From positions 1 through 64,000 of the forward strand of contig JBKHDI010000002.1 in NCBI GenBank assembly GCA_046541415.1: DNA of 64,000 nt, read 5' to 3'. Shown one piece after another: positions 1-8,703 of the stretch (its first letter is position 1; the number at the start of each line of letters is the position of its first letter). The stretch comes from CAZOVB01 sp046541415 (GTDB lineage: Bacteria; Planctomycetota; Phycisphaerae; SM23-33). Below the pieces are notes generated by a model that saw nothing but the letters and a program-made list of their open reading frames with translations, did no database searches and was not told the origin of the DNA. The translations under genes and the position numbers were made by a program.

Positions 1-1
1 C

Positions 2-31
2 TACGACCCTCGCAAGGCCTCGGGTCCGTAA
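2..31 (+). CDS. Possible 3' end of a gene cut by the window edge
   Basis: The first bases read as nine codons followed by TAA at 29-31 in one plus frame. The residues and the codon choice are compatible with the tail of a protein, but nine codons are too few to identify anything. It may be chance. No other reading of bases 1-130 looks coding. Confidence 0.2.
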   Translation, partial: YDPRKASGP

Positions 32-130
32 AAGTACCTGACCCCGGCGCTGGCCATATTCTTGCAGAACGGCCGGCCAGGTCAAGGTAGAGTCGGATTT
101 TTCTTCCGCCATCGACCGAACCTGCCGAGA

Positions 131-658
131 ATGTCGGATATGGACGAGTTGGCAGAATCGCTGGAGATCCGTCCCGGCAGGGCGTCAGACGTCCCCGGGG
201 CCATGCAGATCCTCAAGGCCTGCATCGATGCGATGCGCGGGGAGGGTATCGACCAATGGGATGAGGGCTACCCCGACCGGGCGACGCTGGAGTCCGACCA
301 GGCGGGCGGGCACCTTCACGTCGCGACGATCGGCGGCAGGTGTGTGGGGCTGGTTGTCGTCGACGATCGCCAGCCGGAGCAGTACGCTGCGGTGGCATGG
401 CAGTTCCGCCAGGGCCCTTTCGCGGTGGTCCATCGCCTGGCGGTGCATCCGGATTTCCAGTCAAGGGGCCTGGGCAGGTTCCTCATGGCCGGGGCCGAGG
501 CGGTCGCTACCGGCCTGGGGTTCCGGGTGGTCCGGCTGGAAGCCCTGGCTGCCAATCCTGCCGCGCTGGGGCTGTACGACACGTTGGGCTACGCCCGCCG
601 GGGCGTGGTCCAGTTTCGCAACCGGGATTTCATCTGCTTCGAGAAGTCCGTTGGCTGA
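131..658 (+). CDS. GNAT family N-acetyltransferase
   Basis: Predicted cytoplasmic acyltransferase of the GNAT superfamily, transferring an acetyl group from acetyl-CoA to an amine; the substrate is not evident. The acetyl-CoA pyrophosphate loop is visible as the Q-S-R-G-L-G-R motif after the V-H-P-D-F strand. The C-terminal segment N-P-A-A-L-G-L-Y-D-T-L-G-Y is the usual helix and strand that close the fold. The open frame extends upstream to 62, but the first 23 residues are basic and unlike the family, so the ATG at 131 is preferred, giving about 175 residues, a normal size. It stands alone on the plus strand, with a palindrome-rich intergenic region after it. Confidence 0.8.
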   Translation: MSDMDELAESLEIRPGRASDVPGAMQILKACIDAMRGEGIDQWDEGYPDRATLESDQAGGHLHVATIGGRCVGLVVVDDRQPEQYAAVAWQFRQGPFAVVHRLAVHPDFQSRGLGRFLMAGAEAVATGLGFRVVRLEALAANPAALGLYDTLGYARRGVVQFRNRDFICFEKSVG

Positions 659-694
659 GCCCGCCGGGCCCATCTCTTGCGGGGATAGCATGCC

Positions 695-857
695 CGGGTT
701 CGTGTGGCACGGCCGTGTCGGCCGTGAGGTGGAGACAGAGCGCTGCGGCGTGCAAATCCGATCGCACAACACTCGCCGAGCCTGGGAGACGCGGCACAAT
801 CGCGCACATGCGCCGTCGTGACATGCACGGTCAAGATGACCGTGCCACACCTGCCGG
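695..857. repeat. MITE-like or REP-like palindromic element
   Basis: An 11-base sequence, gtgtggcacgg, at 702-712 reappears as its exact reverse complement at 840-850. The imperfect match extends outward to about 695 and 857 (cccgg on both sides). Internal short palindromes sit beside each end: ggccgtgtcggcc at 711-723 and cacggtca-aga-tgaccgtg at 826-844. The roughly 150-base stretch carries no credible gene and lies between two genes. This architecture fits a miniature inverted-repeat element or a family of intergenic palindromes, but only one copy was noticed in this window. Confidence 0.45.
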
Positions 858-866
858 GAAGACAGC

Positions 867-2267
867 TCAGTGGTACTTCGGCAGCCATTCGCCGTGGGCC
901 TCGATCAGCTCGTCGCAGAGTGCCTTGATCTTGTCGATGCTCAGCTCGGCTGCGGTGTGGGGGTCGAGCATGGCCGCCTGGTAGATCGCGTCCTTCCTGC
1001 CGGTCAAAGCGGCCTCGATGGTCAGCATCTGCGGGTTGATGTTCGTCCGGTTGATCGCCGCGCACTGCTGAGGCAGGTCGCCGACGACGGTCGGCTGGAC
1101 GCCGTTGCGGTCGACCATGCAGGCGACCTCGACGCACGCGTCGTACGGCAGGTTGGTGATCAGCCCGTCGTTGAGCACGTTGCCGCCGATCCGCGTCGGC
1201 ACGTCGGTCTCCATCGCCTCGATGATGTAGCTGCCGTACTCGCCGCCGCGGTTGTGGGTCAGCTTCTCGTCGTTGACCAGCTTCTCCCGCTGTTTCTGCC
1301 AGCCTTCGATCTGGCGGACGCACCGCCGCGGGTACTCGTCCAGCGGGATGTTATAGCGGTCGATCAACTCCGGGTATTTGTCCTTGATGAACCAAGGGCA
1401 GTACTCGGAGAAGTGTTCGCTGGATTCGGTGACGTAGTAGCCGAATTCGAGCATGATCGTCAATCGGACCATGTCGAAAACGACCTCTTTGCGGGCCCAG
1501 AGAGACTTGCCCGGGTCTTGCTCGACGAACTTCTCTGCCACGGCCGCTCCGCCGCCTTTGCGTTCGATCTCGTCGAGGGCTTGGCGGGCTCGACGCTTGA
1601 GCTCCGGGTACAGGTCCTTCCCGCCGTCGGTGATCTCCAACAGCCAGCCCTGGTGGTTGATCCCGGCGACCTTCCACTGCAGCTTCTCTACCTCGTCCTG
1701 CATCCCCAGCCGCCTGACCAGCGAGCTTGCACAGCCCTGGACGGAATGACACAGGCCGACCGCCTTGACACCCGAGCCGTGCAGCACGGCCCCGGTGATC
1801 ATCGCCATCGGGTTGGTGTAGTTGAGCATCCACGCGTCGGGGCAGACCTCCTCCATGTCGGCGGCGAAATCGAGCATTACCGGAATCGTCCGCAGCGACC
1901 GGAATATCCCCCCGATCCCCAGCGTGTCGGCAATCGTCTGCCGCAGGCCGTACTTTTTGGGGATCTCGAAGTCCGTGATCGTGCACGGGTCATACCCGCC
2001 GACCTGGATGGCGTTGATGACGTACCCGGCCCCGCGCAACGCCTCCTTGCGGTTCTCTACGCCCAGGTGCGCCGTGATCGTCGCGCGTCCTTCATTGACG
2101 TTGGCGTTGACGCTGTCGAGCATCCGCTTGGAATCTTCCAGCCGCGTCGGGTCGATGTCGTACAGGGCGATGTGCGAGTCCCGAAGGGCGTCGGTGACCA
2201 TGCAGTCTCCCAGGACGCTCTTGGCGAATATGGTGGATCCGGCTCCCATGAAGGTGATTTTCGGCAT
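867..2267 (-). CDS. GH4 family glycosidase, alpha-galactosidase (MelA) type
   Basis: Predicted NAD- and metal-dependent glycosidase of family GH4, which cleaves by an oxidation-elimination mechanism. The N-terminus has the Rossmann motif G-A-G-S-T-I-F. The N-Y-T-N-P-M-A segment and the metal-binding C-H-S and G-I-N-H-Q-G-W motifs are present. The C-H-S triplet is typical of the alpha-galactosidase and glucuronidase branch, while 6-phospho-glucosidases usually have C-N, so an unphosphorylated alpha-galactoside is the best guess. Its 466 residues are a normal length. There is no signal peptide, so it acts in the cytoplasm. It lies downstream of the GH28 gene on the same strand, with 248 bases between them that hold a direct repeat and possible promoter elements. 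Confidence 0.9.
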   Translation of the reverse strand: MPKITFMGAGSTIFAKSVLGDCMVTDALRDSHIALYDIDPTRLEDSKRMLDSVNANVNEGRATITAHLGVENRKEALRGAGYVINAIQVGGYDPCTITDFEIPKKYGLRQTIADTLGIGGIFRSLRTIPVMLDFAADMEEVCPDAWMLNYTNPMAMITGAVLHGSGVKAVGLCHSVQGCASSLVRRLGMQDEVEKLQWKVAGINHQGWLLEITDGGKDLYPELKRRARQALDEIERKGGGAAVAEKFVEQDPGKSLWARKEVVFDMVRLTIMLEFGYYVTESSEHFSEYCPWFIKDKYPELIDRYNIPLDEYPRRCVRQIEGWQKQREKLVNDEKLTHNRGGEYGSYIIEAMETDVPTRIGGNVLNDGLITNLPYDACVEVACMVDRNGVQPTVVGDLPQQCAAINRTNINPQMLTIEAALTGRKDAIYQAAMLDPHTAAELSIDKIKALCDELIEAHGEWLPKYH

Positions 2268-2326
2268 GGTGATTCCTTTGCGATCGGCAGGGGATTGTCA
2301 GTGTGTGAATCGATCGGGACAGCCCG

Positions 2327-2351
2327 TACTCTGCAGGATACCTCTGCAGGA
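2327..2351 (-). promoter_or_regulatory. Tandem direct repeat upstream of the GH4 gene
   Basis: The 10-base word ctctgcagga occurs twice, at 2329-2338 and 2342-2351, with a spacing of 13 bases. It lies about 60-85 bases before the GH4 start codon. A TTGACA-like hexamer occurs on the minus strand just upstream (2383-2388). The arrangement could be a regulator binding site, but the spacing is not a full helical turn, so this is tentative. Confidence 0.3.
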
Positions 2352-2515
2352 CAGACCGTCAATGGTCGTATCTTGATATTGATTGTCAATCTGTGATAGG
2401 CTGCAAGGCGATGTCTGATGCACATGCCTCCAGGCCAATTTCGCCGCGTCGGCGTCATGCCTGTCTGGCCCTGATGGATCGGCCCGAGGGCAGCTCTGCA
2501 CCAGAGAGGGGACGG

Positions 2516-3823
2516 CTACAGCTGCTTGACTGCCTCGAATCCGCCTGCCAGGGGTGCCAGGATGTTCTCGGCCAGGATGGACTGCGACTTCTCCGCCCAG
2601 ATGCCCCCGCGGTCGATGGGCGTATCGACGTAGTTGATGCGGATGTCGCGAAAGACCAGGCCGTCTGCCCAGGCGGCGATGAACTGGGCCCGGCGGGTCG
2701 CATAGTTCTCGCGATCGGGGTCGAGGCGGACGCGGGCGGCGCCGGCGGGTTTGTCCGACCCGGCCGCGTTGCAGGGGCCGGTAACGATCCAGGTGACATT
2801 GCGGAAGCTGACGTTTTCGACGGGGCTCTCGGCCGAGCCTTCGATCAGGCAGCGCCCGGGGCCGGTGACGGTGACGTTGTCGAAGCTGACGTTGCGGACG
2901 GCCCCGATGGTCGGCTCGTCGTAGAATCGCGGGGTGATGTCGAGGATGATCGGGAACGCGCCGTAGACATCCATCATCACGTTGGAGAAGGTGATGTTCT
3001 CGAACGTGCCGCCGTCCTTCATGTAGGCCGCCAGACCGATGTTGGACTCGCGGACGATGCAGTTGTTGAAGCTGACGTTCCGGATCGTGCCGAACGATTC
3101 CGTGCCCAGTTTCAGCGCGGCGCATGTTGTCGAGAGGATGCAGTTGTTGACGGTGATGTTCTCGCACCGGTCGCCGTCGGTGCTCTTGATGCAGATCGCG
3201 TCGTCGCCGGACTCGATGACGCTGTCGCTGATCGTCACGTCCCGACAGCCGTTGGGGTCGATCCCGTCGGAGTTGGCCATCTCGGGGTTGCAGCGGATGG
3301 TGATCCCGCGGATGGCAACGTAATCGCACCGCAGCAGGTGGCAGGTCCACATGCGGGTGTTGAGCATCGAGACGTCGTAGATGCGGACGTTGGCGCAGTC
3401 GACGCAGAAGACCACGCCGGGACGGACCTTCATCGCCTTTGCCTCCTGCCACGGTGGGGCTTCGACACCGCCGCCGTCGATGGTCCCGGGTCCGGTGATG
3501 GCGATATTCTCGGCCCCCTGCGCGCAGACCAGGCCATAGATGTGTCCCTTGGCCACGTCACCCCTCTGCTTGGCGATCGGCAGGTAGGCGTCCATGTCGT
3601 CGGTGCCCAGGATTCGGGCGCCCATCTGCAGGTGCAGCTCGACGTTGGATTTGACGAGGATCGTCCCGCAGAGGTACGTCCCCGGCCCGACGGTCACGCG
3701 CCCTCCGCCGGTCTGGTTGCAGGTGTCGATCGCCTGCTGGATCGCCTCGGTGTCCATCGCCCGGCCGTCCCCGACGGCCCCGAAGTCTGCTATGTTCTGG
3801 TTCATGCTCCCCACCATACTCAT
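2516..3823 (-). CDS. GH28 polygalacturonase-like glycosidase
   Basis: Predicted parallel beta-helix glycosidase of family GH28, which hydrolyses galacturonan or related pectic chains. The N-terminus F-G-A-V-G-D-G-R-A-M-D-T matches the family opening. The catalytic region shows S-D-G-I-D and then G-D-D-A-I-C-I-K-S, which supply the usual aspartates. The canonical G-H-G is replaced by C-A-A-L-K-L-G, so the exact substrate is uncertain. At 435 residues without a recognisable signal peptide it is probably cytoplasmic and would act on imported oligomers. ATG codons at 3823, 3817 and 3805 are all possible starts. It probably lies in one transcription unit with the downstream GH4 gene. Confidence 0.85.
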   Translation of the reverse strand: MSMVGSMNQNIADFGAVGDGRAMDTEAIQQAIDTCNQTGGGRVTVGPGTYLCGTILVKSNVELHLQMGARILGTDDMDAYLPIAKQRGDVAKGHIYGLVCAQGAENIAITGPGTIDGGGVEAPPWQEAKAMKVRPGVVFCVDCANVRIYDVSMLNTRMWTCHLLRCDYVAIRGITIRCNPEMANSDGIDPNGCRDVTISDSVIESGDDAICIKSTDGDRCENITVNNCILSTTCAALKLGTESFGTIRNVSFNNCIVRESNIGLAAYMKDGGTFENITFSNVMMDVYGAFPIILDITPRFYDEPTIGAVRNVSFDNVTVTGPGRCLIEGSAESPVENVSFRNVTWIVTGPCNAAGSDKPAGAARVRLDPDRENYATRRAQFIAAWADGLVFRDIRINYVDTPIDRGGIWAEKSQSILAENILAPLAGGFEAVKQL

Positions 3824-4085
3824 TGGGCACCGTCTGGCAACAGGGAGGGGATTTCTGCCAGGATCAGGCTCCGTCGGGGCTGCTCAGTCGCGCCGCGTCG
3901 GGTCATGGGAATGTGCCACATCTGGTAGCCCAATTTCTCGTAGAACCGGGCGGTGCGGCATAATCGATGTTGGCCGCGTAGACGAAGCCGTTGGTTGTGC
4001 CGGCATGGGCCCCGATCTCCAGATCGCGCCGGGCCAGGTCCGGACGGTCTGCGACGCGACGAGGCCGATGATCGACGAGTAGAGG
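3820..4085 (-). pseudogene. Remnant of a GNAT-like acetyltransferase
   Basis: The minus-strand tail (3820-3960) ends in A-R-F-Y-E-K-L-G-Y-Q-M-W-H, a typical closing segment of GNAT acetyltransferases. Upstream, the plausible continuation (G-F-V-Y-A-A-N-I-D-Y) lies in a different reading frame, so the frame shifts near 3965. No start codon or acetyl-CoA loop could be joined to it. I read it as a decayed 3' part of an acetyltransferase gene; a sequencing error at the junction is the alternative. Confidence 0.4.
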
Positions 4086-4097
4086 AAGGAACGACCG

Positions 4098-4330
4098 ATG
4101 AAGACATTGCAGATCCTCGGCACGGGCTGTGCCAAATGCGAGAACCGGCCGAGAACACCGAGGCCGCGGCGAAACAGGCCGGGATCGAGTACGAACTGGT
4201 CAAGGTCACCGACGTCAATGAGATCATGGGCTTCGGGGTGATGATGACCCCGGCCCTGGCGGTCGACGTCGAGGTCAAGCTGGTCGGCAAGGTGCCTGCC
4301 CCGGAGCAGATTGTCGATCTGCTGACCTGA
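4098..4330 (+). pseudogene. Frameshifted thioredoxin-like small redox protein
   Basis: The start at 4098, preceded by ggaagga, reads M-K-T-L-Q-I-L-G-T-G-C-A-K-C-E. This is the N-terminus of a small thioredoxin-fold protein with a C-x-x-C active site. About one base is missing near 4143-4149. After that, a second frame continues with A-E-N-T-E-A-A-A-K-Q-A-G and ends in L-V-G-K-V-P-A-P-E-Q-I at 4330, giving the expected 77-residue product of the thioredoxin_3 type. As written the gene cannot make the full protein. Family members act as thiol-disulfide carriers. Either a true loss-of-function mutation or a single-base sequencing error is possible. Confidence 0.7.
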
Positions 4331-4451
4331 CGTTTCGGCGTCATTTGCTGGCCCGGGCCGGACAACCCGCCTACAATGCCTTGGCAGGGAGAAATCGGTA
4401 TTGTGTTCCCGCAACGGCAGTGCGGGACCAGGAAAAGGAAAAGGCCCTGCC

Positions 4452-5423
4452 ATGGGTTGGCTTGCATCGCTGAAAAAGAGCCGCGCCGTCGCCTCGGTGA
4501 TCCGTTGGATAGACGCCGAAGCGGGCGCCGATACGCTGGATGCCGAATCGGACCGGGTGGACCTGCTCCGCGTGCTGCCCTTCATCGTGCTGCACCTGGC
4601 GGTCTTTCTGGTCTTCTGGGTGGGCGTCTCGGCCGTGGCGGTCTGGGCGGCGGTGGGCCTCTTCGTCGTCCGCATGCTGGCGGTGACCGGGATCTATCAT
4701 CGCTACTTCTCGCACCGGACGTACAGGCTGAACCGTTTCTGGCAGTTTGTCGCGGCCCTGCTGGGCAACTCTGCCGTCCAGCGGGGCCCGCTCTGGTGGG
4801 CGGCGCACCACCGCCACCATCACCGCTGCGCAGATCAGCCGGGCGACCCGCATTCGCCCAAGCAGCTGGGCTTCTGGCGGGCCCACGTGCTCTGGCTGAC
4901 GACGCCGAAGAACTTTCCCACCCGCCGCAAGTACGTCGAAGACTGGATGCGGTTTCCCGAGCTGGTCTTCCTGAATCGCTTCAGCATGCTCGTGCCGCTG
5001 GGCCTGCTGGGCCTGTGTCTGCTGGCCGGTTGGCTGCTGGGAACGTTCGTTCCCTCGACCGGCACGAGCGCATTGCAGATGGGCGTCTGGGGGTTCGTGA
5101 TCTCGACGGTGGCGCTGTTCCACGCGACCGCCACGATCAACTCGTTGGACCACATGATCGGCACGCGCCGCTACGACACGCCGGATACCAGCCGGAACAA
5201 CTTCATCCTGGCGATCCTGACGATGGGCGAGGGGTGGCACAACAACCACCACCACTATGCATCGACGGCCCGCCAGGGGTTTTACTGGTGGCAGTGGGAT
5301 CCTACATATTACCTGCTGGTGGTTCTCAGTTGGGTGGGCATCGTCAAGGACCTCAAGCCCCTGCCGGCCGAGGCGCGGGCGCGGGGGCAGATCCGCAGGC
5401 GCATGGATCAGGAATCGGTTTGA
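4452..5423 (+). CDS. Membrane fatty acid desaturase (acyl-CoA delta-9 type)
   Basis: Predicted integral-membrane di-iron desaturase that introduces a double bond in acyl chains using oxygen. All three histidine clusters are visible: H-R-Y-F-S-H at about 83-88, H-H-R-H-H-H at about 119-124, and H-N-N-H-H-H at about 263-268. Hydrophobic helices flank them. The open frame begins at 4401, but the ATG at 4452 fits the family N-terminus and gives 323 residues. A TACAAT at 4372-4377 could be its -10 box. It is the first gene of a plus-strand run with the flavin oxidase 24 bases downstream, so it probably supplies the unsaturated chains that the downstream methyltransferase modifies. Confidence 0.9.
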   Translation: MGWLASLKKSRAVASVIRWIDAEAGADTLDAESDRVDLLRVLPFIVLHLAVFLVFWVGVSAVAVWAAVGLFVVRMLAVTGIYHRYFSHRTYRLNRFWQFVAALLGNSAVQRGPLWWAAHHRHHHRCADQPGDPHSPKQLGFWRAHVLWLTTPKNFPTRRKYVEDWMRFPELVFLNRFSMLVPLGLLGLCLLAGWLLGTFVPSTGTSALQMGVWGFVISTVALFHATATINSLDHMIGTRRYDTPDTSRNNFILAILTMGEGWHNNHHHYASTARQGFYWWQWDPTYYLLVVLSWVGIVKDLKPLPAEARARGQIRRRMDQESV

Positions 5424-5447
5424 CTGCAGCAACGGGGAGTCTGTGAT

Positions 5448-6686
5448 ATGAGAATTGCCGTCATCGGCTCGGGAATATCCGGCCTGGCCTGCGGGTACCT
5501 GCTGGCCGGTTCGCAGGACGTGACCGTCTTCGAGGCCTCGGCTCGCGCAGGCGGACACACGCGCAGTTTCCAGGTCCGCCGGCCGGAAGGCAACTGGGCG
5601 GTCGACACCGGTTTCGTGGTCTTCAACCGCAGGACGTACCCCAACTTCTGCCTGCTGCTGGAGCGGCTGTCCGTGGCGTCCCAGCCGAGCAACATGAGCT
5701 TCTCGCTCCGCAATGAGAAGAGCGGGCTGGAGTTCTGCCCGTCTTCGCTGGACCGGCTTTTCGCCCAGCGACGCAACTTGTTCCGTCCGCGGTTCTGGTC
5801 GATGGTGCGGGATCTGCTCCGCTTCCGCCGCGAGACGCGCCACATGCTCGACGAGTCGGCCGAGGACCGGACGCTGGAAGCGTATCTGCAGCGTGGTGGC
5901 TACGGCCGGGCCTTTGCAGAGGAGTTCATCATGCCGATGGGCGCTTCGATCTGGTCGGCCGACCCGCAGCGTTTCGGCCAGTTCCCGGTGCGGTACATGG
6001 TCGAGTTCTTCGCCAACCACGGCTTCCTGGAGCGCCAACAGCCGCAGTGGCTGACGGTCTCGGGCGGGGCGAGCCGCTACGTCGAGAAGATCCTGGACTC
6101 GATCGGCGACCGGGTGCGGCTGGGCTGTCCCGTTCGATCGGTTCGTCGCAAGGGGGGGCAGGTCGAACTGCAGACCGACAGCGGCAGCGAAATGTTCGAC
6201 GAGGTGATCTTCGCGGTACATTCGGACCAGGCTCTGTCGATGCTGGCCGATCCCGACGATGCCGAGCGGGAGATCCTCGGGCAGATTCCCTACCAGCCGA
6301 ACCACGTCGTGCTGCACACCGATGCGACGATCATGCCGCAGCGCCGGAAGGTCTGGGCCAGCTGGAACTACCTGATCCCGGCCAGTCCGATCGGGCGGGT
6401 GGCGATCACGTATGATATGAATATCCTCCAGTCGCTCGATGCGCCGGTGGAGTTTCTGGTCACGCTCAACCAGTCCGAACGGATCGACCCGGAGAAGGTC
6501 ATCCTCGAGTTCGAGACCGGCCATCCGGTCTACACGCCGGACTCGCTGGCCGCGCGCCGGCGTTGGGAGGACATCTCCGGGCGCGATGGCAGGCACTATT
6601 GCGGGGCGTACTGGGGGTTCGGCTTCCACGAGGACGGCCTGGCCAGCGCGCTGCGGGTCTGCGAGCGGTTCGGGGTGTCGTTGTGA
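5448..6686 (+). CDS. FAD-dependent amine oxidase family protein
   Basis: Predicted flavoprotein of the amine oxidase/phytoene desaturase-like superfamily. The N-terminal dinucleotide-binding motif G-S-G-I-S-G-L-A is followed by E-A-S-A-R-A-G-G-H-T, the usual FAD-ribose contact. The length of 412 residues is normal. The substrate is unknown. In many bacteria this flavoprotein sits beside DUF1365 and cyclopropane-synthase genes, as here, which points to acyl-chain chemistry rather than amine oxidation. Its stop codon overlaps the GTG start of the next gene by four bases, so translation is probably coupled. Confidence 0.85.
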   Translation: MRIAVIGSGISGLACGYLLAGSQDVTVFEASARAGGHTRSFQVRRPEGNWAVDTGFVVFNRRTYPNFCLLLERLSVASQPSNMSFSLRNEKSGLEFCPSSLDRLFAQRRNLFRPRFWSMVRDLLRFRRETRHMLDESAEDRTLEAYLQRGGYGRAFAEEFIMPMGASIWSADPQRFGQFPVRYMVEFFANHGFLERQQPQWLTVSGGASRYVEKILDSIGDRVRLGCPVRSVRRKGGQVELQTDSGSEMFDEVIFAVHSDQALSMLADPDDAEREILGQIPYQPNHVVLHTDATIMPQRRKVWASWNYLIPASPIGRVAITYDMNILQSLDAPVEFLVTLNQSERIDPEKVILEFETGHPVYTPDSLAARRRWEDISGRDGRHYCGAYWGFGFHEDGLASALRVCERFGVSL

Positions 6687-7465
6687 GCCTGAACAGCGCC
6701 ATCTACTCCGGCCACATCCAGCACCGTCGGTTCGCGCCGGTCAGAAATGCGTTTCGCTATCCGCTGTACATGATGTACCTGGATCTGTCCGAGCTGGACG
6801 ATGTCTTCGCGATGCATCCGCTGTACTCACGGGACCGCGCGAACGCGGCGTCTCTGCAGCGGCGGGATCACTTCGGCGCCGATGCGCCACGCCTCGATCA
6901 GGCCGTGCGGGACCTGGTGGCCGAGTCGGGCGCAGCCCGCCCGTCCGGGCCGATCCGTCTGCTGACGCACCTGCGCTACTGGGGCCATTGCTTCAACCCG
7001 GTGAGTTTCTATTACTGCTTCGACCGCGCCGGCGAGCAGATCGAAACCATCGTCGCCGAGGTCAGCAACACGCCGTGGCACGAACGGTACTGCTATGTCC
7101 TCCCGGCTGGGCCGGCCCATCGCCGCGGCCCGTGGCTTCGCTTCGGGCTGGACAAGCGGTTCCACGTCTCGCCGTTCATGTCCATGGACCAGCAGTACGA
7201 CTGGCGGTTCCGCCCGCCGGGAGCGACCCTGGGCGTCTACATGCAGAACTTCCAGGACGGCCGACGGCTGTTCGATGCGAAGCTGACGCTGCGGCGCCGC
7301 GAATTGACGAGATCTTCGATGACCGCCGCCCTGGTCCGCTATCCATTGATGACGGTCAAGGTCGTCGCGGCGATTCACTTCCAGGCCCTGCGACTCTGGC
7401 GCAAGGGCGCGCCGTTCTACGTGCACCCGAAGAAACGCGACCTCCGGGAAGGGGCGAACCGATGA
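6683..7465 (+). CDS. DUF1365 family protein
   Basis: Member of the uncharacterised DUF1365 family, about 260 residues. The start is the GTG at 6683, which overlaps the previous stop (GTGA); the open frame runs further upstream but that part is a shadow of the oxidase gene. The family hallmarks are visible: an N-terminal Y-S-G-H-I-Q-H-R-R-F-A-P segment, a central L-T-H-L-R-Y-W-G-H-C-F-N-P-V-S-F-Y-Y, and the F-H-V-S-P-F-M motif. No membrane segments are evident. Function is unknown; its constant pairing with the flavin oxidase and methyltransferase implies a step in fatty-acid modification. It overlaps the next start by four bases (ATGA). Confidence 0.88.
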   Translation: MSLNSAIYSGHIQHRRFAPVRNAFRYPLYMMYLDLSELDDVFAMHPLYSRDRANAASLQRRDHFGADAPRLDQAVRDLVAESGAARPSGPIRLLTHLRYWGHCFNPVSFYYCFDRAGEQIETIVAEVSNTPWHERYCYVLPAGPAHRRGPWLRFGLDKRFHVSPFMSMDQQYDWRFRPPGATLGVYMQNFQDGRRLFDAKLTLRRRELTRSSMTAALVRYPLMTVKVVAAIHFQALRLWRKGAPFYVHPKKRDLREGANR

Positions 7466-8703
7466 GCCGCTCAATTATTCCATCGCCTGCTGCCAAGGTC
7501 CCTGCCAGGCAGCGGGCCATGGATCGCCTTGCCCGCCGGATGCTGCACAAACGTCTGGGTCAACTCTGCTGGGGGCGGATCGTACTGGCCGAGAAAGACA
7601 GCAACTCCGCCTTCGGCTGCCAGCGAGGCCCCGAAGCAACCGTGCAGATCCACAACCCGCGGTTCTATTCGGCCTTGGCATTCGGCGGGTCGCTGGCCGC
7701 GGCAGAGAGCTACGTCGCCGGCCTGTGGGACTGCGACGAGCTGACCGACCTGGTTCGCATCCTGGCCCGGAATCGCGACGTGCTGGAGCGGATCGAAGGG
7801 CCGCTGGCATTCCTGGCCCGTCCCGTCCGTCGGATGCTGCACTGGCTGAACCGAAGCACGCTGGCCGGGGCGCGGGAGAACATCGCCGCGCATTACGACC
7901 TGGGCAACGACTTCTACAGCCTCTGGCTGGACGAAACGATGACCTACTCGGCCGCGGTGTTCGACCCGCAGCACGAAAGCCTCGCCGCCGCACAAGAGAA
8001 TAAGTATCAGCGCCTCTGCGAGATGCTCGATCTCCAGCCAACCGACCGGCTGCTGGAGATCGGCACGGGTTGGGGCGGGCTGGCTGTCCACGCCGCCGGA
8101 CGCTTCGGCTGCGATGTGACCACGACGACCATCTCGGCCGCCCAGCACGATTACGCCGTGGCGCGGTTCCAGCGACGGGGCCTGTCCGACACAATCCACC
8201 TGCTGTCCAGCGACTACCGCAAACTGACCGGGACGTTCGACAAGCTGATCAGCATCGAGATGATCGAAGCGATCGGCCATCAGTATCTCGACACGTTCAT
8301 GCAGGTCTGTTCCGACCGGCTGGTCGACGGCGGGGCGGCGGCCATACAGGCCATCACCGTGCCGGATGCGCATTACGCGACGCACGTCAAAACGGTGGAT
8401 TTCATCAAGCGGTATATCTTCCCGGGCAGTTGTCTGGTCAGTGTGCGGGCGTTGCGGGAATCGGCAGGCCGGGCCGGGCTGGAGGTGGTCGAGGTCCGGG
8501 AGATCGGCCTGGAATACGCGCGGACGCTGCGTCTCTGGCGCCAACGGTTCTGCGCCCGGCTGGACGAGGTCAAACAGTTGGGGTTCGACGAGGCGTTCAT
8601 CCGCCTGTGGATCTATTACTTCAGCTACTGCGAGGGGGCATTCGCGGAGAAGTACATCTCCGACGTGCAGGTTCTGCTGCGCAAAACAGAGCGGCCGAGC
8701 TGA
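7462..8703 (+). CDS. Cyclopropane-fatty-acid-phospholipid synthase family methyltransferase
   Basis: Predicted SAM-dependent methyltransferase that adds a methyl or methylene group across a double bond in a phospholipid acyl chain. The SAM-binding loop L-E-I-G-T-G-W-G-G-L lies mid-protein, after Y-D-L-G-N-D-F-Y, which is characteristic of the family. The C-terminal Y-Y-F-S-Y-C-E-G-A-F segment is also typical. At 413 residues it is full length. The ATG at 7462 overlaps the DUF1365 stop, so the four genes from 4452 form a tightly coupled operon. A second, more distant family member lies on the opposite strand at 9136-10176. Confidence 0.92.
   Translation: MSRSIIPSPAAKVPARQRAMDRLARRMLHKRLGQLCWGRIVLAEKDSNSAFGCQRGPEATVQIHNPRFYSALAFGGSLAAAESYVAGLWDCDELTDLVRILARNRDVLERIEGPLAFLARPVRRMLHWLNRSTLAGARENIAAHYDLGNDFYSLWLDETMTYSAAVFDPQHESLAAAQENKYQRLCEMLDLQPTDRLLEIGTGWGGLAVHAAGRFGCDVTTTTISAAQHDYAVARFQRRGLSDTIHLLSSDYRKLTGTFDKLISIEMIEAIGHQYLDTFMQVCSDRLVDGGAAAIQAITVPDAHYATHVKTVDFIKRYIFPGSCLVSVRALRESAGRAGLEVVEVREIGLEYARTLRLWRQRFCARLDEVKQLGFDEAFIRLWIYYFSYCEGAFAEKYISDVQVLLRKTERPS

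Noticed and set aside
870..2396. 508-codon plus-strand open frame over the GH4 gene
   Set aside because: It is the mirror of a well-supported GH4 gene; the product has no recognisable domain and an unnatural Asp/Val/Gly-rich composition typical of antisense frames in GC-rich DNA.
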